Positions 1 to 11,420 of a DNA stretch of 64,000 bases are shown here, piece by piece. Positions within the stretch are counted from its first letter, which is position 1, and each line of letters opens with the position of its first letter. The DNA is taken from positions 1,116,001 to 1,180,000 of the forward strand of contig NW_024104318.1 of the NCBI RefSeq assembly GCF_003945595.2. Reading direction: 5' to 3'. The DNA comes from Pipra filicauda. Its lineage: Eukaryota > Chordata > Aves > Passeriformes > Pipridae. A program made the position numbers and the translations under genes. The notes under the pieces are model-generated. The model was not told the DNA's origin and did not search any database. It worked only from the letters and a program-made list of their open reading frames with translations.

Positions 1-2010
1 ATAATGTCCTAATACATGTTAGTAAGATAAAATAATTATTCATAGATTATCCTTTTGATTTTCCAGAACCAGACACATTTAATATGAATTCCTTTTAAGC
101 AAATTTTAATTAGGGCTTTACCATATTTAACTATAGGTATATAATCCCTCAAGTGAAAACAAAAACCAAAGTGGAAGACACTTTGTTCACATTTCCTTCC
201 AAAAATATTTTTGCCTCCAAAGCTTTGCTAGGAAGAAAATGCTCCTGAAAATGATACAAATGGTTTTGACATTAGGAAAAGTAAACAAGCAAAATAAAGA
301 TGGAAAAATCATGCGGTCAGTTTGCAAGTGCTGTTTATTGTTTGAGGCAGGGTTAAAGCCTTTATAAAGACAAGAACATATATGCAACCAGACTGAAAGT
401 GACATTAGGTTATTCCAAACACCCCTGCTCAGAACCCTGCTGCCTGTAATATTGCCATGGCCAAAATGTGTGGAGACTTCAAAACGGACAACATAATAGG
501 AGCAAACTAGGACTGCTGTTATTTTGGTAACCAAGAGAAAGGACAAGTGCCCTAAATATTTCTAATTATATTTTTGATTAAAGAAAGAGGCATGTAGTTT
601 TCATTTATCCAATATCTCCTAGGACTTCTAAAGTGAATTGGCATTTCATTTGTAGTCACATGACATTAGAAGAGGCACTGTAGGTGGCCAAAATGTGCTT
701 TACAGACACCAATTTGCATGGCAAACAGCTCAGAGCTCAATTTGAACCCTAAGTGGTGTGAACTAGATTGTTCTACGTTCATCACTGACTTTAAATATCT
801 GTTAAAGATTTATTATAGACTTTCAGAATGAGCAAAGGCTTCCATTTACTGAGTAAGGCCTAACATGCTCAGCAGCAGCAAGCTTTCCTTTGGCACTCTG
901 CCAGTGTCTCATTCTATTTCATCAGTCAAACCCAATTTCACAATTGACTTCAATGTCCAGTTCACTTCCACCTGTAACACTAGCTGATAATAGACCCCCA
1001 AAGTAGGCAGTTTCTAAAAACTGACATTTTTTTTCAACCAGGAAAGTGAATAAAGGCCACCAAGCAATTTTAAACAAACCAAGAACAGCTAGGCAGTGAT
1101 AGCTCTCAACTGGGACCAATATGCATGGGTTTGGAACAGTCCAGAGGTCAGAATTTTTGCATATTCCTTGGACAATCACATTGTATCTAGTAGCACTTAA
1201 TATATGCATGAAGTATGGGACTTTTTTCACAGTAACGAGTTCATGATTCTAATATATTCAACCTCGTTATCAGAAAAGTAGGAAATTTGCCATGAATTTT
1301 TATTTTTCTGACTGAAAATTTGACAATAGCCTTTCCTACGTAGACATCAAAAGGGATTATTCAGAACTTGTCTCTCTATATTAGTAAAGCTGCTAATTAT
1401 GTTTACTTTTGTTGATTTTTCTCCCCTCTGAATAATCCTATGCATCTGGTGGCAGATTATATCACTCCTTTTAGGCACTTTCCCCCCCTACTTAGATTTA
1501 AGCATTTAATTCTAAACATAGTCCCTAAAAGTTAAAAATATCTTGTTCAACAAACCAGGAATAATGCACATTGTCAATATCACTAATGAGGGCTTCTTCC
1601 AAGCATATACAGTTAAGCTGTGCCAGCATTAAGAAATGTTCACTTTTCTGAAGGTAAGAGTGAGTAAATGTTGAGATGTAATTTAAGAATTAGCAAATTT
1701 TGTTTGTCTGGGAAATTACTTAAATCTTTTTTCCTTTGCATATAAACAACTATACAAATCAATAGTACTTTGCATGGCCAAAATATTTTCAGGATATATT
1801 TTTCCCCCGTTGAAAGACAAAATAACCTGCCTAGGATCATTTAGGGGTGAGTGGGGTCCTACCAAACCGTGAACGGATTTGTGTAGGCATGTATGAGATG
1901 ACAGAAACACAAGCACTTAATTCACAGGGAAAAAAATAAGAACAGATAAGGGCTTTTTCATCTGAAATTACAGCCTCCCTCTTTTATAAACACTTTGATA
2001 TCAGCAGCCA
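1..2010. other. Unique AT-rich non-coding DNA
   Basis: No gene is visible here. The open frames, the longest being 119 codons on minus at 187-546, have no recognisable domain and biased composition typical of chance. A stretch around 640-790 is less repetitive, carries an octamer-type POU site (ATTTGCAT at 712-719) and could be part of a conserved element, but this is only an impression. No transposon remnants were recognised. Confidence 0.6.
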
Positions 2011-2024
2011 CTTTCTCTCAACAG

Positions 2025-2094
2025 GCAAGCCGGAGATAAACGCGCTGCGTTTGCGGAGGCGCCGAGCGCTGGAGCATGCTCACTGCAGCCCCAG
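2025..2094 (+). other. Exon-like CpG-rich segment between consensus splice sites
   Basis: A 70-bp segment is preceded by a pyrimidine-rich acceptor (TTTCTCTCAACAG ending at 2024) and followed by a donor-like GTGTGA starting at 2095 after CCCAG. It holds about eight CpG dinucleotides in a neighbourhood that has almost none, and it is open in the frame containing position 2051, reading through into intronic-looking sequence to a stop near 2266. The encoded residues are arginine-rich, then cysteine-rich, and match no family I know. It could be an internal exon of a long non-coding or protein-coding transcript, an alternative first exon, or a CpG-retaining regulatory element. The 70-bp length would shift the reading frame if the segment were skipped. 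Confidence 0.25.
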
Positions 2095-2270
2095 GTGTGA
2101 CCCCTGCTCTTCTGGAGCAGCAATTGGACCAGGCAATCCATCACAGTGCTCCTCCTGTCAGGCCGGGTGCTCGGCTGCAGCTGTCTGTCACACTGGTGGA
2201 TGGAACCTGCTTAAAGGCAATCATGTCAATCTCTATGTGACTACTCAGACTAAGATAGAAGGATGATCTT

Positions 2271-3985
2271 GACAGGCTTGGCAAAGTCAGCAGAAGGCAC
2301 TAGAGGACTTCAGTTACACGCTTAAAATTTAGATGCAATTTGTGCTTCTCATGTGGAGGGATCGAAGAGGCACCACAGCACTGTGTTTTATAGCTGGTCA
2401 TCTCGGATGAATCTGTTGCCCTCAGAATGTTTTCCGTAGTAAATGTAGCGACATTTCCCCAGAATGCCTACAATAAAAAGGAAATTAATTACAGTTAGGA
2501 CTGAAGTGGCATAATATGCAATAAAGCACATAACTAGGGAAATTTGAAGGAAGGAAGGGAGCAATTTTCTCTTTTCCTGCAAAAGAAAGTTTGTGTATTT
2601 GAAATATTCAGTATTGCCATTTCAAACAGCAGTTTTGAATCCACTGGGAAAACATGTGTTCAAATACATGCATGACCTATCCTGTTAAACAAAAATCCAC
2701 AAGTCTCCTCAAAATCAGAACTACATAACACTGAAACATCACATACTGCATTTTAAATCACAGCACCTCTCTTCTGCTTTTGAAAAACAGAAAGTCTGGG
2801 TTGAAGTTATATTTTGTGCTTTCTGTTCTGTTCCTGCTATTTATTTAAAAGGTTTTCCTGGTGAATGAAACCAAAAAGGAAAAAAAAAACCAGCAAATAA
2901 TTACAGTTTAATGTGGATCCTGGAAGAACCCTTCAAACTTTCACAGAGTCGTACTGCAAACACCTAAAGCCATTCCTGCTTTCCAGTGACAGCGAAGTGA
3001 AGTGACCGGCTGAAATCTGCATGGGAAGTCATCAACAGACACGGGCTAGAACAGTTAGCCCTCCAGACTCCAGCATACAAACAAACATTTAGTAAAAACA
3101 TTTCCAAAGTATTTCTCAGAACACCATCACAACATTCCATGAGAAAGATACAATTATAATTATGTTACATATTGGCATATGGAGTATGCTTTCAAAAATT
3201 ATCCAGAATACTGGTTTTGGGAAACAAGGTGTGTTATTCTCAGTGAGTACAGGCAGAAAGATGCCTGAGGAAGCCTTAACTGCTGCGGGTGAGACACACG
3301 TACCTGCAAATCTCACTACCTTATTCAAAAGCATCCCCTCTGGTGGTACTAAGTGGTATGTGAAAGCGTAAGTTCACAGTCACATCCCACCTGAGAACAT
3401 CCTCAAAGATGCTAAATTTTACTAGCAGAGTTATTCTTTGAGCCCTCACACATGTATAGTCAAATTAAAGTCATCTCCCACGAACAGAAAGAAGGTGGAA
3501 GGGTCTCCTCTACCTTGGGAGTGTCTTAACAGAGCAGTCACTCTGCAAGTACCTAGCTCACCTCTATAAGGGCAAACATAACCTACCCCAAAGGGGACAA
3601 ACACTGCCTTACATAAAGGGTAAAGACAGGGGAGGAGCAGAGCCTCAATTCATTGTTGTTTTAGATTTCCAAGACTCCCATAGCAAATACTGTGCCCACC
3701 TGCAGTATGAATTCACTATACAAGCTTTTATAATCTGCATCCATTTTTTTCCAGTATAACATCTGTCAGATAAGATCCTAAAGCTTTGGAAGGCATGGGT
3801 TGTGCAAGATTAATGCTCTTCTTTCTTTCTAAGACATCAGGATGGTAACACATTCCTATGAGGGTGGGGAGAAAAATTGATAGGTCTGTCATTTGTTGTG
3901 AAAAACATTCCTCTTCAGGATAACACAGATGGGGAGTATATGGTGCAGTGTCCAATCCCTTTGCCCTCCTCCATAGAGCTTTCTT
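2271..3985. other. Unique non-coding DNA, nothing specific seen
   Basis: AT-rich DNA without recognisable transposons or long frames. Opposed frames at 3116-3334 (minus) and 3162-3371 (plus) overlap each other and show no domain, so they are treated as chance. Confidence 0.6.
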
Positions 3986-4084
3986 CAATAATTTCAATTT
4001 CAATAATTTCAATTTCAATAATTTCAATTTCAATAATTTCAATTTCAATAATTTCAATTTCAATAATTTCAATTTCAATAATTT
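3986..4084. repeat. Minisatellite, 15-bp unit, about 6.6 copies
   Basis: The unit CAATAATTTCAATTT is repeated six full times without a mismatch, followed by nine bases of a seventh copy. Because 15 is a multiple of three, the array is stop-free in two frames on each strand and encodes pentapeptide repeats of the LLKLK, IEIIE, SIISI and NFNNF type. This explains several overlapping open frames here, which should not be called genes. Perfect identity between copies points to recent expansion or ongoing slippage, so length variation between individuals is likely. Confidence 0.97.
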
Positions 4085-4189
4085 GACTAGTGGAGCAGTT
4101 TAGCATTCCTAAACAAGCATCTAATGAACAAGATTTTCGTCCCCTAAAAAGATATCCCAAGTCAGGCTGCAGCAGGCATTAGGTTGGTA

Positions 4190-5100
4190 ACAAGGCCATT
4201 TAGAGCTCTAAATGCAAAGGATATGAGCAGTTTATTAATGGCATTCTTCAGACTCCTTTTTCGCTGGCATTGATAAAAGTCTTGTTTGAGGTCTGCCGCA
4301 TTTCTTAAGGACTGGAAGCAAGACTGTTTATAGAGATGCTGGTGAGAGAGTGCTGTTTGATGAATGCTGGAGACTATAGCTAGGTGTCAGTGCTTAGAAA
4401 ATGAGGCAAGGACATGAGGTATTAATATTGTCAATGATCTCTTGACAGGAAAACAGATACTGCATTCACCGTCAGATTTAAATAGACATCAAGTGCATTA
4501 ATGACAAAAGGGCAGACTTCAAACAAAGGGGGCTGTATGGTGCTGCGCTGAGCCAGTCTCCAAGTTGGCAATAACCTGATCTGAAAAGACACTGTCAGGG
4601 CTACAGACAGGCCCGGGATTGTGTGCGGTGACAGAAAACAGAGATGCTGACAGAGATACCGGTGCCATATTATGCCAAGTATATTCTAACACTGTCTCCA
4701 GCCCTAACTAAATCTGACATCATTTCCTATCGCTTATAGTATTCTCCACTGCTCTGGCAGATTATTTCTCCCCAGACATCATTACAAACTCCACTGTAGT
4801 TTTAAAGTTACTGGCAGCCCTGTGCTGTTGTGGAGGCTGGGTCTAGAGGCCTAAGGATAACCTCAGTCAATCTAAATTTGGAGTTTGCTGGAGAAGTGCT
4901 CTCATTTTCACTGATATCTCAGCTACTTGAGGTGATCTGAACGCTAAAGTGTGAGGAGCTGTCACCTTGAATAAAATCCTTAAAGTAAAGATGCTCTGTT
5001 CCTGGGATGTTCAGCAAAGATGTCGGACAGTCTGGCAGCAGGAAATGAAATCCAGCTGCTGCTGCTCGCCTGGGGATAAAGGTGCTTGGGCTAGTGACAG
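4190..5100. promoter_or_regulatory. Candidate conserved non-coding block
   Basis: About 900 bp of higher-complexity sequence with no simple repeats, transposons or long frames. It retains scattered CpGs and is rich in short TAAT/ATTA, CAGCTG-like and TGACAG-like motifs, the usual texture of vertebrate developmental enhancers. No coding potential is seen. The call is inferred from sequence character only; cross-species alignment was not possible, and the edges are approximate. Confidence 0.35.
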
Positions 5101-8100
5101 TTAAAGTCAGCTGAAATTTTTGAAATCCTGCAGCCTACAATTGTTTAAATTAAGGAAGTGTTGTCTCCGCAGAGATTCCCTACCCAGGCACACAGCTGTG
5201 ATTCGATTGCCAGGCATATTACACACACTGCTCAGAGAGTCTTGATAAAAGCGCAGTTGAAAATGTTGCCATGAGACCTTATTTATCATGAAGGTTATTT
5301 GTAAAACAATAATCTCACTCATAAATTAAATGCAGTGACTGGTGTGGTTTTTTCTTTTGTTTTGTTTTTCCTCTTCCCACCTCCCTTTGGCAACTACACA
5401 AAAGGTTTGTGTGAGAATTTTGATGCTAAGATATTTCACGTGTGAATTTAGGAAAGCTAGTGCTTCTTTTCTGCCTTTCTGCTATGGTATTCTTTCCTTG
5501 TAGTTCAGGGGCAAGAGAACACTTGTGCTTTTGCACACAGGCAAGGGGAGGAATAGGGGAAAACAATACAGTTGTGGCTGTTCTGGTGTTTTTTAATTAA
5601 AATATCCAGCATTGGCCATAATAAGCTATACATCAAAACAATACACAGCATCCTGAATGAGGTTTCTGCTCAAGGTTCTTAAGAAATGACAACACAAGGT
5701 CTCTTGAGGGATCATCTTCCCTGAATGAGGCTTCTAATTTTTCTTAAGTAGCTGATTCTACCATCACCACAAGCTGTTAAAACTATAATTATGAAAAAAA
5801 TGCATTGAGAAGAATCCTTTTTAAATTCACTCTTTATCTTTTAAATGTTTTCACCCTTTGGAATGGATGTTCTAATTATGCTGGGTAAGTAATGACCTTG
5901 CAGTTGCCTGCATGTGTTGTGGTATCAGTCTTTCTTCACAAACACATTGTAATGTCAGCAACACCAGCTTTTCCTTAGCTGAGGGAAAACCCAATTATCC
6001 AAATAAATAAATAAATACATACATGCATACTAAAACACATGAAAAAGTTCAAGTCATGTTAGCTCCTTTTAAATTGGGCATGTTTCGCAGAGAGCTATGT
6101 TACACTTGGACCTCTATACACTTTCCTAGAGAAAAAAAAGTTTAAAGATCTTCATGTATTATATAAAAAATGGTAAAAATAAGTTCCAATGGAACGTGCT
6201 AGACCTATAGATCATACAGCCTGCGTTAGTTACAGGTCAAAATTCAGCTCAAGCCAACAGTGATGTAAAGAAATTGTTGTCTAATAGCATCTTGTTGCCT
6301 TTCTTGCTTTTATCTTTTTCCTAGCAAATAAAAACTCTATATCTACAAAAATACTACCTCTCAGCCATCACAACTCAGGGAGCTGTTAGGAACACAGCTT
6401 CCTCCAGTAGCTCAGTTTTCTCTAAAAAGTAATTACTAAAACTAAGTAGTCAAGCCCCCAAAATTTTGCCATCCCCCTCAAAACCTATTGCCACATCTGC
6501 CCAACACCCCTATCAGGCACTCATTTTAACATCAAATGTTTTTAATAAATCCCTCTGCAAGGAAAAAAAGCAAAATATTCACAGTTAAATTTTTTTGTCA
6601 AACACTGGTCTGCAGTATATATCAGGGACTACATTTCAGTAAACAGCCTTCTGCCTCTCTTTCAGATGGACTAACCACAGGTCATTCCACTAGGTCAGAT
6701 AAAGTGTGGCACTTCATACACAGACTCAATATTCTAGTGGAAGTCCACCTCACCTAACTTTAATTAGAGTACAGTACCTAATCCTTCGCTGCCGATTTGT
6801 ATTTGATCCATATTCATCTCTTTTTGTACAACCTGCTGTTGTGTAGTTTTGCTATGGGCTATTAAACAGCTGCCATGTTCCACCAAGAAGCTGGGTGCAT
6901 TTCAGTGTAGCTATACTACCAATCTGTAAATTGTTTTGAGACCCTTCAGAATGAAATATCAATACCATTATCGTTTTTTTTCATAGGCACTTGGGCATAT
7001 TCTACAATTAATGAACAGAAGTTGCAAAATTCCCTTAAATATTAATATAAACTTCCTTTAAAGGAAAATAATTCCCTACTGATAACATTTAGAGGAGAAT
7101 AAATACCCATCTATGAACAGTTTCAAGTCTAAAATGCTACCGATTTAGGCAAAACACCTCCATGAGTCAAATTAATTTAAAACTCTTAAAAATCTTTTCA
7201 TCTAAGGAATAAGCAAAGCTACTTTAAAAAAAAATCCTTTTGTACAGGAGTTTAGAAATTTTTCATTTTATATTTATCTTCCTGGAAATTTTAACAACTT
7301 TATCTAGTTGTCTAGTTCACAACTTCTTATTTTCAATTCCATTTTGACTTTCTATGAGAAATGCAGTACTAGAGATTTTGAAAAAAATTAGAAGTCTAAT
7401 CCTCTCACCTTCAGTAGCACATAGGTTATATTTTTCTGCTAAATCAGGAGAATTAAATTATATACACTCTCATAGTCACTTTAGTTAAAAAAAAAAAAAT
7501 AAAAATTCATTCCATCTAAATTCCATCCTGAGCTATTTTATATCCATCATTAAGAATATTCAAACAACTGAATGCTGTAAAAAGTATCAACATATTTATG
7601 AATCTGCTCTTTCAAAATATTTTCTTGGCTGTCCTCGAATTAAGAAAAAAACAATCCCCCCCAAAATCAAACAAAACCACATTCAAACCAAACTTAACAA
7701 AACCAAACCCACAAAAACATTAGTCTGCCATTCAGCAAAATCATCTTGAAATCTGGGGAGCACAGATCCATGCAAAGCTTTGCAGGACCCTGGGATGGGG
7801 TAGAAGGAGAGGAGAAGAGAGATGTTAAATATCTAACAAGTGATAGGAAAAAAAAGAATAAAACAGTTTATGTAGACCCAAATAGTGCACTTTTAGTTCT
7901 ACTGAGTCTTGTGGCTGTGACATACGATACTTTACAAATTAAATTAAAAAAACCCCTAACTTTTCCAAAAATGTTGGAAATTGGGTGTTTGTCGAAGTTA
8001 GTCTTCCAAGGTTCATTCATCTACTTTAATTTGCAGACATTTATTTATAGTTGGGTCTTTATGGGTGTTTACGTAGAAATACATTTTTATAAACAAGAAC

Positions 8101-9536
8101 AATAGTTTGAGCAATTAGAAACAACAAAGCCTTTAGCTTTTGAAATCTGTTAGGGTCAAAAGCAGAAAAAAAATGCTTGTTGAGCTATGTTGTTTGTCTA
8201 TATTGGTCCATGTTTGGTAAAATAAACCAAATTGAATCAAAAGTTTAAAACTATAAATTTATATGACAAGAAAGGAGGGAATTATAGACAGACTTTTGTA
8301 CTTCATGTTGACTTTTGGTGAAACAAAATGATTGTTTCTATTGAATATGATCCAGTCTATGAATTCTCTGACACAGGAACTTGAGAAGACCACTTAGAAG
8401 ATAAGAAAAGATGTAAAGGATCACCTGGGTCACCGAGTCCTCCCCAAAGCAGCCAAGTATGTAACACAGAGAGGTCCACTCAGACTTCCATTCTGCCCCA
8501 GTAAACAAACCACCACCAGCGTGGGGAAGCTTGAGCTCAAAAACTGCAACATGACATGGGAAAAGAACAGAGAGTTGCAGCTGTCCTTGCTAATGTGATG
8601 GGATCTCTGACTACTACCATTAAATCTGCTTGTTGCAACTGCAGTTTCCAGATTGCTCCAGGCTAGAGTCAAGACACAGGATCTAGACTCCTTAAATCAG
8701 AGCAGAGGGAACAACACAAAGAGGAGAATACAACAGATAAGGATATGAATGCCTTTGGTTGTGCCACAGCTAAATACTGTAGAAGAGTATCTTATAATGA
8801 CCTGAAATATCACAGTGATAAACAAAACCCAGAGATAAATTCCCTAAAATATCATAAAGTACCAGTGCTTACATAACAAATGCACAAATATTAACTTTCC
8901 TTATGTTACAAATTAGTTAATATTTTTAAGAGGATATAAACACTACATGTAAGCAAAAATAATGCATAATTCCTCCAAAACTAGCTGTGCATAAAGGGAT
9001 TAGGTTGTGCTTGAGAGGGCTGAGACCAGAGCTCCTGTGGCGAAGGTGGAATTCCTACACCACGGCCACAGTACTCACAGAGTGTCCCCAAATACTCTCA
9101 AAGAGGTGCCCATGAATTAGGGATTGTGGTCCATTGCAGGTTTCCTGGAGAAAGATGTACCTTCGGTAGCAAACTGCTGATTCTGATTCTCCCCTCCCTC
9201 GGGGGGTAACAACATTCAAGGAAGGTAACCTTCCCATTCAGAGGAGATTAATTACCTCTTTGCTCTGCTCTCTGCACAGGCATGCTGAAAGGTGGTAACA
9301 TTTTCCTCTGGACATTCTACAGCATGGGGCATAAAATAGTCTTTCAGACTGAAAGAAATTAGTGAAAGGCACAAAATCAAATCTGTATCCAGTCTACAGC
9401 AATGGTGTTGAAATTATATACCTAAGCTAGAGCTGAGAGGAATCACAGAAGGCAAACTAACACACTGCATTATTGCAAGTATCCTGCACAGACAAGTACT
9501 GTGACATGTCAAGTCTCACTGGCCTGTTTGTAGGAA
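5101..9536. other. AT-rich non-coding DNA with low-complexity patches
   Basis: No gene or transposon was recognised. The stretch includes an (AAAT)4 run at 6001-6016 passing into a CATA-type run to 6030, an A run near 7487-7498, and an A/C-rich tract at 7643-7719 listed separately. The 119-codon frame at 7746-8105 is lysine/phenylalanine rich with no domain and is most likely chance. Confidence 0.6.
7643..7719. repeat. A/C-rich low-complexity tract
   Basis: The plus strand here is almost entirely A and C, with runs such as CCCCCCCC and CAAAC-type units, and very little G or T. It resembles the larger tract at 31780-31962. Such one-sided tracts can arise from decay of an A-rich tail or from slippage of CAAAA-type units. 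Confidence 0.7.
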
Positions 9537-9586
9537 GGGGGGGAAAAGGGGGGAGTATGTAGGGAAGTGAGAGTAGGGGAGGGGGG
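9537..9586 (+). other. G-rich tract, potential relaxed G-quadruplex
   Basis: Five G runs occur on the plus strand: 9537-9543, 9548-9553, 9562-9564, 9576-9579 and 9581-9586. One connecting loop is 8 nt, slightly longer than the usual 7-nt limit for predicted quadruplexes, so this is a relaxed match. The surrounding sequence is purine-rich without a gene. Confidence 0.4.
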
Positions 9587-9989
9587 AGGAAAGCAGTCAA
9601 CAGGGAGAGGATGTTGGAAAAAATTTGCGATGAAGGTGATAGGAATACAAAGATGTGAAGTTTGCATCCTGGGCCAAGGAAGCTGCATAAATGTTCAGTG
9701 TAAACTAGCAGTCAAGCTGATGTGTGATAAAGTGCAGCCTGCTGTAAATACACTTCAGGGCTCCCAGTGCAACTGGGGATGAAACTTGTAATTTGGAAGG
9801 GGAGAAAAATAAAGAAAAAAGAGGAGAGAAAAAATGCACTGCAAGCTTTTTCTCACATAATCTGTTACTGGAAAATTGAGAAGCTTGTCCAAGTCCGTGG
9901 GAATAAGCTGATGAGCTGATACTTAATAATAAACCATATTGTGTCATGGTGCAGAGTCATCTAGATCCATTCAGGCCACAAACTATATT

Positions 9990-10140
9990 ACTTTATACAG
10001 CCCTGGCTGACATACATTTAAAGCCCTCTACACATTAAGGAGCCATTAGGCTGACAGATTAAAAGTTATCTTGGAGCTAATGTTTCCATTATGCATATCC
10101 TGGCAGTGGAACAATCAACACACTGTTCCTCAGATGTCAT
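9990..10140. promoter_or_regulatory. Candidate conserved non-coding element
   Basis: A short, high-complexity block containing several ATTA/TTAATG-type homeodomain cores, an ATGCATAT motif and a GGCAGTGGAACAATC stretch with a SOX-like ACAAT. No frame, transposon or simple repeat is present. The assignment rests on sequence texture alone. Confidence 0.25.
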
Positions 10141-11029
10141 ACTTTGTTTAAAAAAAGGGTAGGGGGGAGAGAAGGGAAAAAGGAGGGTATCTTTCCCTCC
10201 TTGAATGACATTGACATGATCAGCTTTGATCTGGGCATGTGCTGTCTACAGATTCTCTACTGTTGGCTAAAATAGGAGTATTTAGGGCATATTACTTTAA
10301 ATCATTAACCGGTTCCATACTCCTCTGGGTATCATTGTTACAATTTAAGGTCCTACACTTGGGATTTCTTTGGAATATTTCCATGCTTATTGTAACCATC
10401 ATAAGAGAAATATGTTGGGGAGTGAGACGTCTCTTTCTAGTGAAAATGAAGCAAAAAGTACCAAACAAAAAAATCCAAACAATCAAGCAAAAAAACCCAA
10501 CCAAAGGCTTTTTTCTCTTCACTGCATCTTTGCCAGTTTTGCACTTTTAATGTCATGGATGGAATTAATGATGACTTCATGATGAAATAATTCTCATGAA
10601 ATATGTTGAAAAATTAAAGCAGATTTTTCTAATTACTCAGACACATAAATTGTATAGTTAGCTTGCTACTACAGTCAAAGAAACCCAAGTGCACAGAAAG
10701 CATCAGCATGCCAGATTTTATGGGTGAACTGATGCTTACATTTGGATATATTGAATGCCCTTGAAGGAGATGGAGGAAAGGAAGAATGATTTCACAGTTC
10801 TTTTAGTCTTTAAAACACTTCTTCATATATCTCATTCTCTCATATGTGGTCAAAATGAAAGAAGAAGAGTAAAGGCAAATAAAATGACTGTAAATATTCA
10901 ATGCAAGTCAAGTTATATCTGTTAAATACCCTTCATCTCTAAACCTACGTCACAAGAGCTTATTTGCTTTCTGTTTATGACCAAACCCCCCAAACTGGAC
11001 AGGCAATGTTAGCAACCAGGCAAAAAGCC
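10141..11029. other. A-rich non-coding DNA with a second G-rich tract
   Basis: G runs at 10157-10159, 10162-10167, 10174-10176 and 10185-10187 form a second relaxed quadruplex candidate on plus, again with one 8-nt loop. Three overlapping frames between 10239 and 10582 share an A-rich, AC-rich stretch and look like chance. Nothing else was recognised. Confidence 0.55.
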
Positions 11030-11097
11030 ACTCCTGGCCAGAAGAGCCCTGTTTGCCCGGCTCGCCTGGGCCCTGCAGCTTCAGGCCGAGCCCGTGG

Positions 11098-11115
11098 GCA
11101 CTAGAGGGCAGCAGG
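11098..11115 (+). promoter_or_regulatory. CTCF-type binding motif
   Basis: The sequence GCACTAGAGGGCAGCAGG matches the CTCF core consensus (CCASYAGRKGGCRSY), with only the first core base differing. It lies at the left side of the CpG cluster. The consensus is established; occupancy in any tissue is unknown. Motif orientation on plus would matter for chromatin loop direction. Confidence 0.6.
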
Positions 11116-11314
11116 CATTTGTCTAAAACCCGCATCGCACCCGCCGCCAAACAGGCGGAGATGGCAATTAAAGCAATACTGCTTGTTAGTTTTGCAGCCA
11201 ATTTCTTGTTCTGTCATGATCAAAGCCCATATTTATACAACCTCTGCTTTCAGTCTTTAGCCCAGGAGCCTGACTTCTGGTGGACTAATCTCAGTGAGCA
11301 TCAGTTTGTGTATA

Positions 11315-11324
11315 CAGATGGCGG
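11315..11324 (+). promoter_or_regulatory. YY1-type motif
   Basis: CAGATGGCGG matches the YY1 consensus AAGATGGCGGC closely. YY1 sites are often found just downstream of transcription starts in CpG-rich vertebrate promoters, which agrees with the candidate core promoter about 80 bp upstream. A ten-base match alone is weak evidence, and its value comes from the CpG context. Confidence 0.4.
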
Positions 11325-11420
11325 GGTAGCGCTCGGAACAAAAGGCTCAAAATGTTGTCCGGGGGAGGCGGGAGGGGGAGGCGACCGCCCGTCTCCACCA
11401 TCGGCTTCCTCTGCAGCTGA

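Larger units (their letters stand above)
11030..11420 (+). promoter_or_regulatory. CpG cluster, candidate promoter or insulator
   Basis: Roughly 18 CpG dinucleotides occur within about 390 bp, while the surrounding tens of kilobases are CpG-depleted, so this block has probably been kept unmethylated or under selection. It contains a CTCF-type site (11098-11115), a CCAAT box (11198-11202), a TCF/LEF-type GATCAAAG (11218-11225), a TATA-like TATTTATA (11230-11237), a YY1-type site (11315-11324) and a G-rich segment (11361-11378). The order CCAAT, TATA-like, then YY1/G-rich would suit a plus-strand start near 11260, but that start is inference. Alternatives are an insulator, a distal enhancer or the first exon of a non-coding RNA. 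Confidence 0.45.

Noticed and set aside
712..719. Octamer ATTTGCAT, also at 36651-36658 and 25014-25021
   Set aside because: The count is about what chance gives for an 8-mer in 64 kb, so it is not evidence on its own.
3728..4160. Leucine/lysine or isoleucine/glutamate repeat proteins
   Set aside because: They are translations of the 15-bp minisatellite in its open frames, not genes.
8420..8460. CR1-like words (AAGGATCACCTGGGTCACCG)
   Set aside because: The similarity to the reversed CR1 end stops after about 20 bases and no octamer tail is present.
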